A stretch of 64,000 bases of DNA from Bolinopsis microptera (lineage: Eukaryota > Ctenophora > Tentaculata > Lobata > Bolinopsidae): positions 4,314,359-4,378,358 of the forward strand of contig NC_087075.1 of the NCBI RefSeq assembly GCF_026151205.1, given 5' to 3'. Below are positions 10,019 through 21,730 of this stretch, piece after piece. A program made the translations under genes and the position numbers. Under the pieces are notes generated by a model that saw only the letters and a program-made list of their open reading frames with translations, searched no databases and was not told the DNA's origin. Position 1 is the first letter of the stretch, and each line of letters starts with the position of its first letter.

Positions 10019-12095
10019 GCTGCCCAATGTGGAGTATATTCTCCAGTTCCCTTGACATAATACTATAAGAGAAGCGCTAGAACGCTAGAACAGCGGGGTT
10101 TTAGAGCGCTGTTAAGGTTTAGTATTAAAAGGAGGATTGAAGGGAGGTATGGGATAGTGCCGTGAAGTAGGGATGATGACATAAGGGCGCGACTGGTAGA
10201 CAGATAATAGTGGTAGACGCAGGGAAGCAACGACAGAGGGGTTTTAACAACACGCGGTCGACCAACAGTGCATTTCAAAATGGTTACTAACCATTGGCTA
10301 TATCAAGAAAGCATACAGGAAGTTGACAGTGAGTGATATAAATTATTGAACGGTGCATTCTCTGAGTTGCGGAATGGGACTCTCAGTTGGCACTTGCCCA
10401 TGATATACCAGCGGTACAGTAGGCGGGGTGGTAAGATGGTCGACACGCTTAAGCGTGGACAGGGAGGATAGCAGTCACGGTGAGGACAGGGAGGAGTTGC
10501 AGCAGGAATAGGAGGGGGTTTTTAACAACACACTCAACCAACAACTCGGTAAATATCATGGTTAGATTAGGACGCGAATAGTAGACTGGGTGGTAGATAT
10601 GGAGAAGCGTGAGAGTTGTTAGAGAGTTAGAGGAAGACGTAGAAAAGCATTCGTAGTGCAGACAAGCGTAGACAAGCGGTGGCTTTAACAGTACGGTCCA
10701 CCAGCTCTGTTGATAATATGGTTATACCAGTAGATGCTGACAGTGAAGTATTCAAGGTGGGCACTCTGAGTAGTAGTATGATAAACAATTGGCACGGACG
10801 GACGGAGAAACTTATATCAGATTCTAGGATAATGTGTAGAAATATACTGAGACTCAGTGTGAGAGGCTGTAATATTCCACCATCCCCACTTGATATACAT
10901 TCAGAAGCTATGACTATGATATGATTATATGAAATGATTCTAATTATTCCATCCTTAGGTTTGTTTTGATGGTCAAATCTTGTCTTCATTGTTCATCTTT
11001 CAAATTCAGTCTTCCAAAATCAAGAAACATAACAGAGGCAGAATGTAAATTTAAATCTATACCATGTGCAAAGAAACACAGACAAATCAATGTTACCAAC
11101 AAAACAACAAGGCCAATGAGTGACACGTACTAAGTCGGTACTTAAATATAATGGTTAGATTATCATGGCATGTTATATGTTGACAGAGAGTGCAACTCGT
11201 CAAGTCATAATCTATTTACAGTTCTTATAGCTGTAGATATTATATTAAATCATGGTGATTGTAATTGCAACAAGGATGTGACTACCAAATGAAGTCGGAA
11301 CAAGTTCCATCAAGTCATCAGTGATGTTGCTTTTTGAGTTGCAACTTTTTAAAAGGGAAACGTGTGACCATAGGTACGTTATGCCTCAGTTAAACGTAAA
11401 AGTATTAAACACTCCTGAATTATTAAAACTGAAAGTCACAAAGCGTGTGCACCAGGTTGCAGGTCAGAGCCCAACAACAACCATTAACATTGTATCGACA
11501 ACGCCTTAAGAAGCTGAAGCCAAAAAATGCTTCAAACATTAAACAACAAACAACAAAAGAACATTACGTCCTGGGCTACAAATAAAAGCAAGTACAGCAG
11601 AAGACAAAAAATGTTATGAAGCAATGCGAACACCTCTAGCCAGGTAAAGAAACCCAAACAACGGTAAGTCCTCTACGGTTGTCATGGTCACGTGTTCCCT
11701 CCGATCACTCCTACACATCCGGTCCCTCCTGGGTTGGAGACAAGTTATGACGTTATGAGGTAGCACTGACTCAGTTTAGGCTGTTAAAAAGGGACACCTG
11801 ACAAATGACAATATTCAACTATGCAACTATTCAGGAGCCTGTCATGGCAGTAACGGACTACACGTATTTAGTAAAGATACTGAATCTTGATAGTTATGCG
11901 ACGTTAATTTGTTATTCCTAAGAATGAATCTTGCTGCAACGTTTGACTTCTAACCTTAATCTGAAAATCAAGTAAAACCATTTATCTGACCTTTCAAAAC
12001 AAACTGCAGTATAAATCATGCACAGGAATATGTCGTGATGGTAACGAACGACTAATACTGGACAATACTTCAGGTATACCCCCATAGAAACTAAC
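10019..12095. other. Gene-free; diverged copies of a short segment
   Basis: No supported gene. Three or four diverged copies of a segment with the pattern TTTAACAACAC ... CCAACA ... ATGGTTA occur near 10235-10290, 10515-10570, 10680-10725 and less clearly 11095-11155. See findings. Confidence 0.3.
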
Positions 12096-12154
12096 AGCAC
12101 AATCTGTGCAGTTAAAAGCACAATTTGTGCAGTTAAAAGCACAATTTGTGCAGC
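12096..12154. repeat. 21-bp tandem repeat, 2.8 copies
   Basis: Unit AGCACAATTTGTGCAGTTAAA (first copy has C for T). Each contains the imperfect palindrome GCACAATTTGTGC. A related AATTGTGCAG occurs near 12194. Confidence 0.9.
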
Positions 12155-14020
12155 AAAGGAGCACACAAATTTTCTGTATTAACTTATTAACTGAAAATTG
12201 TGCAGTATAAACAGCACATCTGCGAACTTTATTCTGCACAAATCGCTAATCGCTATGTTACTAGATGCTAAAACTTAATTTATGTTATTCCTGTGTTTAA
12301 TAAAGCTGTAAACTTGATGTTTACAACTTTCTGTTTAGTATGCACTGTAACTTTTAGTAACGGTACATTTATGCTGCATTCTAAATATTTCACTGTACCC
12401 AATAGCATGCAGTACAAATATTCAGTACCACCAACTTCCCAGCATTAACAGATAAGTAGAGGTCTCCCCATGTTAAACGACAGGTCGACAGCGTTGAGAT
12501 GGAGCCGTATAACATGGGTAAACTGTAAAACAGAGATTCCAAATATGTTTAAATATTTTCTCTTCAATCTCTTGCGCTCACGCATATTTTTTGTTGGAGA
12601 TTCGAAGAGGGCTGGGAAGTGTCTGCTGTTACTGGAGTAAGATGTATATTACAGTCGCACTACAGTAACCAGTAGAGTGTATTCTCGTATCTCCTTATAT
12701 GGGCATCACGTGGAGGACAACTTCAGCTCATATTTGCAGCTAGAGAAGAGAAACGGTTAAAACACAAGTTTAACAGATTTTAGTTCTTATTTTGAACCTC
12801 TTACTGCAAAGTTGTGCACAAGGCAGCACTGAAATGAATTACAAACAACTGAAAAAAGGAGTAATTCAAAACGAAAATGTTAAATGACAGACACACTCGC
12901 TAGAAAGTGTGTCTGTCTCAATTGCAAAACTATGATCAATTAAAATATAAAATACAAAATATAAAACCCCAACTAAACGGCAAGGAATGCGTTAGGTTTT
13001 CTATCACGTGACACGGATATTACTGAACAGCCAGTATAAAATACTGTGGTTAAGCTACTAAGTAATACGAATTAAAAGGAAAGATACTAAATCAGTTAAA
13101 GTAACTAACCACGGCATATCGCGCCGATATTCCAAAGATTCGCTGCATATTTAAACACCAATTTTGGAGTTGGCGGATCAAAAAACTAAATTCAAAATAC
13201 CAGTTTAACCACAGGAAGCCTCACGTGTTTTACAAGTAGACAGGCTGGGTATAAAGGTTGAGAACTAATATAATCTTTAAAGCTCACGGTCTCCACTATA
13301 AAGGCCTAGACTCTGTGCATTAGCTAGTGGGACCATGTTACATGTATTATGCATATAAATGCGTTATTTCTTTACCATAATGGTTACACGTGCAGCAGCA
13401 GCACTATGTACAGCGTGACAGTCTGGAGGGGGTATCTCACATGTACAATCAGGATAGGGTCCCCTGTATTAAAGGAGGGTCTCTCTCTCCCCTGTATTAC
13501 AGGAGGTGTGTAGCCTCCTCTTTCAGCACAAAGAACAGGTCTGCCACCCTCCTTACAATAACCAGTATTACCACGTGTGGTACAAGGAGGCCATTTAATA
13601 TTTATAAAATATATACTTGTGTACAGGTAGGAGGGGATTGCTACTAAATACAGGTGGTAAGGTGGATCTCTTAATATTTCGGATTAGATTCTCATGTCTC
13701 ACCCATCTGTTACCAGCCAAGATCAATGACGAGTATCACAAGAAAGCTCACAAAGAATAGGGCCCATCAAACTGGACGCCTCTCTTATCTCCCCCTCCTC
13801 TCTCCTCCCTCTCTCTCTCTCTCATTACAAATACAAATCATACAAAGCAGTAATAATTACACAGTACAAGACACAGCGTGTGATACAGTAAATGATACAG
13901 ACATGTAAATGGTAATACTTATTACCACTGGGCAGCAGTATTATACTATTATACTTTAAGAGAGAATGGACAAATGGCGCACCGTCTTCTTTGGGTTTTA
14001 TACCCTCTCTCCCCTCCCTC
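12155..14020. other. No gene recognised
   Basis: Includes one variant of the dispersed CTTATA(A/T)GGGCATCACGTG motif (12694-12712), CACGTG sites near 13006, 13223, 13385 and 13573, and a (CT)n tract near 13795-13825. An open frame at 13390-13647 lacks an ATG and overlaps repeated CCCTGTATTA/AGGAGG segments; not believed. Confidence 0.35.
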
Positions 14021-14023
14021 CCC

Positions 14024-14403
14024 TCAAACCCCACCCTCTCATAAGTCATACCCCACCCTCTCATACCCCACCCTCTCATAAGTCATACCCCACCTTCTCA
14101 TACCCCACCCTCTCATACCCCACCCTCTCATACCCCACCCTCTCATACCCCACCCTCTCATACCCCACCCTCTCATACCCCACCCTCTCATACCCCACCC
14201 TCTCATACCCCACCCTCTCATACCCCACCCTCTCATACCCCACCCTCTCAAACCCCACCCTCTCATACCCCACCCTCATACCCCACCCTCATACCCCACC
14301 CTCTCATACCCCACCCTCATACCCCACCCTCTCATACCACACCCTCTCATACCCCACCCTCTCATACCCCACCCTCTCATACCCCATCCTCTCATACCCC
14401 CTC
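14024..14403. repeat. 15-bp minisatellite, unit TCATACCCCACCCTC
   Basis: About 25 units, mostly 15 bp with some shortened copies (for example around 14272-14330) and two AAGTCATACC interruptions at the left end. Open frames on both strands (SYPTL; RGWGM) come from the repeat. Confidence 0.95.
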
Positions 14404-14501
14404 AAGAACACGAAGAACAAGACATATATAAATGGTAATGCTATTACCACAGGTATTATATTATCATACTTGATGAGGGTCATGGTGTGCAGTATGAGAG
14501 T

Positions 14502-14553
14502 GGGGGGGGGGTACCAAGTACTAAGTGCATGATCCCTCCCCCCCCCCCCCCCG
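14502..14553. repeat. Facing G-run and C-run
   Basis: A run of about 10 G near 14502-14512 is followed about 30 bp later by a run of about 16 C. Both lie next to GATGAGAGTGG/TATGAGAGTGG. The runs can pair as a hairpin or form quadruplex-type structures. Confidence 0.8.
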
Positions 14554-14599
14554 ATGAGAGTGGTGTATTCTTGACAGACTTATTGGATGTTAGACCGTC

Positions 14600-17500
14600 A
14601 TCTATACCACATAATACCACTACTGCTAGAGTACTAGACCGTCATAAGCGTCAAAGAAGGGCAGATAGCTGAGTATTGTGAGGTTTATGAAGGAGCACAA
14701 GTCAGTACAGTACACGGCAGAATGGTTGACTCACGCTTAAACTTTGAAGTCATTTTTGGTCTAATGAAATAGAGAATAATAGTGAAAATAATGTGAAGGA
14801 TCAGAGGGGATCAGATGTGATTCCTGGTCTCTAATCAGGATTCAGAGGTTATGATAACTTATTTCCACAAAACTACAAAAGAAAGAGTGAATGTAACTGA
14901 TCTCGCACTATCAGATTGCAATTATAGTTGACAATTCTGTAACTAATGTCGGGTGTCAATAGTGTTATTTAAACTGTGTACTTGTGTATAACCCATAATC
15001 ATATTATGTAATAAACTGTAATATTTAAGCCGATGCATTATATAATTTGCTTTGGTAAAATGTATACTGTTTCAATAGACTAGTGGTTATCAAAGCTAAT
15101 TGCAAAAAAAATAAAATGGTTGTGTTAAATTGTCATTATTTTATGCGTTCTGCAAAACCTATCATCAGTAAACAGATAATCCGCACCAGCAAGCAAAACA
15201 AACAACAGAAAAGATTGTCAGTGCGATGGTGGGATATTCTCAATTGAATTTTTCATTATATTCAAACAAGATAAGAATCTTATAGTGTCCGGATCACTTA
15301 TCAAACATTCAATGTAAAATATTGAGAGGAAAGAGCTGGAAATGTGAATGAAATATTACGTGGGTTATAAAAGGCATAATTTTGTTAAACGTTTAAACAC
15401 AAAATCTGAGCGAACTGTGAGGCTGGAAACAGGAACAATTTGACAGAAAAAACCATTCAACTATTCAGAGACATGCAGAGAAAACCATTAAACTTTTCAT
15501 AGAAATGCAGTTAATCCTTTAATGCTGTCACTTTAAGTTATAATATCTGCTATAAAACCTGTATAATAACGCGAGTCATTCTCAGAAATATTCATTGCTG
15601 TCACTTTATTACAGAGAAAGATTATTCACTCATAAAAAGTTACAATATAAGAATATAAGAAGAAGAAGTTAAAATATAAGAACATTAAAACGGAGAGTGA
15701 CCATTATGTCAATATTAAACATTAGCTTACGCCGCTATATAAAAGCGATCTGACAACCAAAAGATCTACCAGAGCAAAATGAATAAATGCTCAGATAATA
15801 AATCGAATAATTAAATAATTAATTAAACATTTAATCCCGTTCCAGACGTCTAGTGTACACATGTCTGAAGGGAGACTGTAGTGCACTAAGGACCATTTAC
15901 CTGGTTGCTAACTTCTTACCATTTTACAACTAAACCACTGAAACTGACAACTGTATTATATAGTGGTTGGTTTGAGTAATTATTATAAATGTAGTCTGAA
16001 ACGAGTTTCGCGCTTCTCTCTATTATCTCTATCACACATAAGCAAACGTAACTTATCAGTTCCATTCCAGTATCTTCTCAGCCAACTTCTACACCCGCGG
16101 TGTGTAAAAGTAGACGTACTAAATCCGGGAATCATTTCCATTTCCATCTTCTCCGTCTGGAGAAGTCTGCTGTTTGTTCCAGGGTTTCATGGTTACAGGG
16201 TTTCTTCAGCGAACACTAGACATATCTATGACTAACTTTTTAAAACGCCCAAATTCAGCTGCTCCGAAAATGCTTCCAAATGCATTTTTAGATAATGAGA
16301 AATTTGTCATTATGTCAATCAGAGTTTATAGAAGCTTTTAACGTATGCAATCCCGGATAGCTGTGACAAGGAATATTCAGCTAACTATCAAGAAACTAGA
16401 AATGTACGTAAAACAGAGGTTACTCGGTAAACACTACCTGTAAACTAAAACTGCAGAGAAATTTCGTCTGCCATTCACAGTACACACAGAAACTGTGTGC
16501 TGTAAAATTAAATATCTTTCTAATTAGTAGTTGCCTGGAAGACGCCCTCTGGCAGAAATGAAATTTAAGGGATTAAGCCAGATTTAAAGAACTAAACCAT
16601 ATGAAATGAAATAAAATGTTAAGATCCTGGGAAATTTTAAAATCCTTCTTAATTACGTTGATTTGATTGGAACCTTTTACAAAGTTGTACAATCCAGCAA
16701 TGAGAATAAAACATAATCAACATCATGAGGCATTACGTAGGAGAAGTGGTTGGTAAACATACGTTAGCAGATTAATACACTTTAAAAGATCAATTCAGTC
16801 GACTAGCTCCTCCGCAAGCGTTGCAGTCGACTAAGAGAGTAAACCTAGAGACTGAGTAACAGTAACCGGATTAGTAAAGTTACTGTTATTAATGTTGGAG
16901 ATTATAAGCGATTATATGGGATAACTAGGGGTTTAGCAGGCGACTATCTTCTCCGCAAGCGTTACATGCGATCATATAGCTAAATTATTAAATCCCAGTC
17001 ACTGACAGTAAATAAACTAATTAATTAAAGTAATTGAACCAAAGGCAGCATGGGAGGACGAGGATATCAAGACTGCAAAACTGCTTACTAAAGAGATAAT
17101 TGTTATGCTCTTTTGGATTTGAGTAATACCCTCTTTAAGTTTGTATCTAGAGGCTTGGCTGTTATATTATTAACGATGAGATCAGAATGTTAACTGCAAA
17201 ACCTCTTTTACCTTCAGAAGAATATAATCAATATTGTAAAATTTTCACAATAATCGTTCAAAAAGAAAAAGGAATTGTTGAAAAGTTAACGAAATGGTTG
17301 AACCGGGCGACTACCCTCGACAACAGGAACAGATAAACGAATAGTGTTGAATAAACGAATAAAAGGTGTTGAATACATCATAATAGTATAATACGTTGTA
17401 ATACAACATGTAAAAGCAGTACAAGAAAGTGACCAATGTATGTCATGAAGGTGATAATAGCGGAAAAGCGCCACTTCCAAACCGGTACAGGTGCAAATTA

Positions 17501-17890
17501 CTGAATTACCATGACAAAAATAACGCAGAACAACAGAAATTTAGTGGTTTTGGCGTCAAAGATTCTAAAAGATGGCAGTCACACAACCCTGCCTTCAATA
17601 TGATATTACCACTCAAACAAACCGAAAAACAGACACACAAACAGAAGCACAACCCGACGCACAAACCGACAAACAGACGCACAAACCGACAAACATGTAG
17701 CAAGAGAAGCTGGGGTCCTCCGTTAACTGACTACACTTGCACTTACGTAGCCAACACTGTCAAACTGACTCTCTCTCTCCGCCCTGACCTACAGAGGTTT
17801 CTCCCAGCCTAATTACCTCACATCTCACCCTCAAATACCTCATTTTACCTCACTTACACCTCACTTTTACCTCACTTTTACCTCACAAAA
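14600..17890. other. No supported gene
   Basis: AT-rich. Two related segments containing CTCCGCAAGCGTT lie at 16797-16835 and 16939-16977. An open frame at 17429-17812 contains a Thr/Lys/Asn-rich part made by repeated ACAAACCGACAAACAGACGC; not believed to be a gene. Confidence 0.35.
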
Positions 17891-18125
17891 CAGCAACAAA
17901 ACCAACTCCACACTTCCGGCTCAAGACCAGCCCTCGGGAGCAAGCATTACCAGCAACATGTGTGTTAGCCGGGCTGGTTCGAACTTGTCGGAATCAACCC
18001 TGACAAGCCCTCACGACTCACTCTCTTGGCGGCCCTGTCAACACGTATCCAGCCAATCAGAGAGCTGGATTTCGCCCACGTGTCCTGGGATTCCGCCCAC
18101 GTGGGTGAAATAGACCAATGAGAAG
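17886..18125 (-). promoter_or_regulatory. CCAAT/E-box/ETS promoter-like region
   Basis: CCAATCAG (near 18052) and CCAATGAG (near 18115) surround two CCCACGTG sites (18078, 18098). On the minus strand a CCGGAAGTG ETS-like site follows near 17920, and a GTGAG|GTAAAAG donor lies near 17888. That order fits a minus-strand start with a non-coding first exon (inference); I could not find the next exon. Confidence 0.4.
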
Positions 18126-19017
18126 CGAGGATTTTAACTGGGGATGTATATTATGTTGTGCGATTACGTGGTTATATGAGATCACAAGAATTTTCGTGTC
18201 AGCTATTTTGCATATTATATTATTACGATATTAATCATAATGAAATATGTTATATTGGATTAAACAAAGGCTCTACAAAAATCACTGGGGGCGAGTGTGA
18301 GATGTGACCAGGTCAGACGCCACCAAAATAAACGTAATAACAACATATTCATGCGAAATATTAAGTTATATAAAAGATATGTATAACTTAATAAAAGATA
18401 ATGTAACACAGTCGAGAGGGATCCCTGACAAATACCCGGGATGCGAAGTGGAAGGGAGATTAGAGGGTCTCCCGCTGTCAACCCGCCCGGCGACATGTTC
18501 CTCTGTTAAACTCGTATAAAGGCATCATACACCAACCACTGAGGGGTGGTTCACAATCATACACCAACTGTGCTGTGATACACACCAACTGTGCTGTGAT
18601 ACACACCAACTAGGATAGTACACTGCAGGGTGTGAGATGTGATTGTGTGATAGTACACTCGGTGTGTGATTGTGTGTGGGGTTCTGTACGTTACAGATAA
18701 CAGTACAGGTCACGAAGTATGCATGGCTCGTAAACCGGGTTTGTGAGTTGTGATAGGGCCAACTTTACATCAGACCGGATTTTAACACCGAGCGTAGGAA
18801 GAGTTATGTAACGTAAGTAAGTAAGGATATATTCCGTTAAGTTGTGTTATGTAGAGCGTGTCAATTATTTAAAGTATTTCAATCACGCACAATGCGTGAC
18901 TGTGGTGACTGTATAGTGACGCACGTAATATCACACCCAGAAAAGTGAAATATCCAATAAGGAACAATAAGGCTGTCAAGTAGCTGCAGTGTTTAACACG
19001 TTACACGGCGTGTTACA
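18126..19017. other. No supported gene
   Basis: Contains small direct repeats of ACACACCAACTGTGCTGTGAT (18556-18610) and otherwise nothing recognised. Confidence 0.35.
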
Positions 19018-19083
19018 GCGTTACAGTGTAACAGTGTTACAGCGTTACAGCGTTACAGTGTAACAGTGTTACAGTGTTACAGT
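19018..19083. repeat. GTTACAG(C/T) short tandem repeat
   Basis: Roughly eight imperfect 8-10 bp units in which GTTACAGTGTAAC forms a palindrome. Confidence 0.8.
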
Positions 19084-19517
19084 GGCTGTATGTAATGACA
19101 TAGGAATCCTTTATAGATAAAATCAGCTGTCCAGCAGCTAGTCTCCTCTTTCTTAAGATGTCAGAGTTCAGGTCAGTTCCCTGATGATTCTCTTCGTCTT
19201 CTCCTTCACAATCTATTTCACGAGACACCGTTAAAGTTTACCAAATATCTGCTAGTTCTCACTTCCGGAGCCCGGACCTTTATATTGTAACCCTCCTTCC
19301 TTTACTTTAGAAAGCTGAGGCCGGTAGAAGAGGTACGCGAGTAGAATGAAGATGCATCGAGGCTTTATAAGTTTATAAGGTTGTAGAAAACAAATATTAA
19401 AACGGCGAGACAATCATTGAAGCTATGATGGAGGGCTTGCCAAGCAACATTAATGGTAACATAGCCTATAACACAAACCAAATGACGTATAACATAATAT
19501 CAACGTTCTTATACCGT

Positions 19518-19593
19518 CGACAGAAACAAGTACATCAACATTAAAACGACAGAAACAAGTACATCAACAACAAAACGACAGAAACAAGTACAA
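19518..19593. repeat. 29-bp tandem repeat, 2.6 copies
   Basis: Unit starts CGACAGAAACAAGTACATCA and ends ACATTAAAA or ACAACAAAA. Confidence 0.9.
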
Positions 19594-20397
19594 CGCATTT
19601 TACTGAGGTCACCTGAGCTATATTGAGTTAGAGCAGTCTACCAGAAGATATACTAAAGTAGAGTTAAGTAGAGTTACAGAGCCTTACAGAAGAAACAACT
19701 CAGTTTCATCTTTCTGTACTATAGTCTTCTTATGTTGTTAAAGCTTTATACTTTTATAGTATTGGTATCTATTTTTACCTATTGTTACCTTTTTATCCTT
19801 GCTAGTTTATTAGGATTTTGGTACCAAGTCATCTTAATTACCCTGCTATGTGCCCGTTCCCCTGGTTCATGCAGGTCTAGTTATATAATAATAATAGAGA
19901 ATAATCCACAGAATAAATAAAAGTAGAGTGGTGGTTTACAAGTGGTCTACTTTGATCACTAGTTGTAAACACCACGTACACAGACCGGCTGTACATCGTG
20001 TGATTAGTCCTGATTATTTAATTAGTCATCTAGTTGGAGGAGACTCCGTAAAGAGTAATGGAGCGGTGTGGATTATTGTTAATTATTAATTCTTAAGCTC
20101 ACGTCAAATGATCAATGGTGAAAATCATTATACGATCGTCGCTGAATCATATATAGCCTGCACTGTGTACACTGTACAGTGTGTATTTAATTATGTTCGA
20201 TTAGTTCTATAAATTCTCTAATTGATATTCGTAGCAGACTCCACTTATAAAGCACTTCGGATAATTCCTGTAGAATTTAAGGCAAATCTTTAATTTTAAA
20301 GGCAGGGTGTATAGATTAATGGAGGAAATCACTACGTGTATGAGAATTAGCTGACGAGAACTTTGGAAAGGTTTACAAGCAAGAGGAATATATTTTC
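19594..20397. other. No gene recognised
   Basis: AT-rich, no supported gene. Confidence 0.4.
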
Positions 20398-20550
20398 GGT
20401 AACCTGGTAACTTGGTAACCTGGTAACTTGGTAACCTGGTAACCTGGTTACCTGGTAACCTGGTAACCTGGTAACCTGGTAACCTGGTAACCTGGTAACC
20501 TGGTAACCTGGTTACCTGGTAACCTGGTAACCTGGTAACCTGGTTACCTG
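20398..20550. repeat. GGTAACCT octamer array
   Basis: About 19 units of GGTAACCT with GGTAACTT and GGTTACCT variants. The core GGTNACC is self-complementary, so the array can fold on either strand. The same octamer recurs inverted at 21.0-21.5 kb and again at 34.1-34.3 and 34.6 kb. Confidence 0.95.
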
Positions 20551-20934
20551 AACACTTGACAATCATTTGAAGTTTGGGTGACACACATTAGCACGCAACT
20601 TTACCCATGGTTGAGCCACAGTAGTCACTAAAGGCACGGTTAACGAATAACGATTAGCATAATATTATGAGGACGTTATATTTATCAAGAGTTCTTGGAC
20701 GATGTCATCTAAGTTATCATCAAAATAATGAAGATCAATCATCAAATTATGTGAATACCTACGAGTGTTAACCGGTGTCATTTGAGCATTTGATAGAAAT
20801 GCGGAAATGGCACATACCATTTACCAAAAACCTGCCAAAAACCAAGCGACTTATTTAAACAAAAAAGTTAACTCCCCACAGCAATACAGCATGACCGTGA
20901 CAAATGTTTGTTCCGTGTGTTTGTACTGCAGTAG

Positions 20935-21565
20935 TTGACACGGTCAGCAGTAGATAGCAGGTAGAGTTGACACGGTCAGATTAGCTACGTGTGGTTACCA
21001 AGTTACCAGGTTACCAGGTTACCAGGTTACCAGGTAACCAGGTTACCACGGTTAGCAGTAGATATTGGGTAGTTGACTAGTAGATTAGCTACGTGTGGTT
21101 ACCAAGTTACCAGGTTACCAGGTTACCAGGTTACCAGGTTACCAGGTTACCAGGTTACCAGGTTACCAGGTTACCACGGTTAGCAGTAGATATTGGGTAG
21201 TTGACTAGTAGATTAGCTACGTGTGGTTACCAAGTTACCAGGTTACCAGGTTACCAGGTTACCAGGTTACCAGATTACCAGGTTACCAGGTTACCACGGT
21301 TAGCAGTAGATAGCGGGTAGAGTTGACCAGCAGATTAGCTACGTGTGGTTACCAAGTTACCAGGTTACCAGGTTACCAGGTTACCAGGTTAGCAGTAGAT
21401 ATTGGGTAGTTGACTAGTAGATTAGCTACGTGTGGTTACCAAGTTACCAGGTTACCAGGTTACCAGGTTACCAGGTTACCAGGTTACCAGGTTACCACGG
21501 TTACCAGATTACCAGGTTACCACGGTTAGCAGTAGATATTGGGTAGTTGACTAGTAGATTAGCGT
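20935..21565. repeat. Higher-order array: octamer blocks plus unique spacer
   Basis: Blocks of AGGTTACC units (reverse complement of the 20.4-kb octamer) alternate with a spacer containing GCAGTAGATATTGGGTAGTT followed by GATTAGCTACGTGTGG. The spacer recurs about six times (from near 20945, 21056, 21183, 21302, 21389 and 21527). Octamer number differs per block, so units vary from about 90 to 135 bp. Confidence 0.9.
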
Positions 21566-21730
21566 GACGGCCTCTACTCAGTGGAGTTAGCAGTGATTAT
21601 CAGTAGCAGGTGAGGTAAGTGTTGACATATTATCAACTCACCAAACCAGTCAACTTGAAACATATTCCAGATCAGGAAACAAATCTACAGTATTACACGT
21701 GTCAGATTATCATGTGGAATGTTACTACAA

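Noticed and set aside
13966-14532. Plus-strand SYPTL-repeat frame of 188 codons
   Set aside because: Comes from the 15-bp minisatellite; both strands are open through it.
17429-17812. 127-codon Thr/Lys/Asn-rich frame
   Set aside because: Central part is a short tandem repeat, ends lack splice or start context and it overlaps a promoter-like region on the other strand.
17940-18000. GGTTCGAAC, a tRNA B-box-like word
   Set aside because: No A-box at the right distance and no cloverleaf. No tRNA or rRNA gene was recognised anywhere in the window.
19040-19228. Minus-strand frame SREIDCEGEDEENHQGTDL
   Set aside because: Looks protein-like, but the apparent start is GTG, no acceptor or donor fits and it runs into the GTTACAG repeat. 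Left as unsupported.
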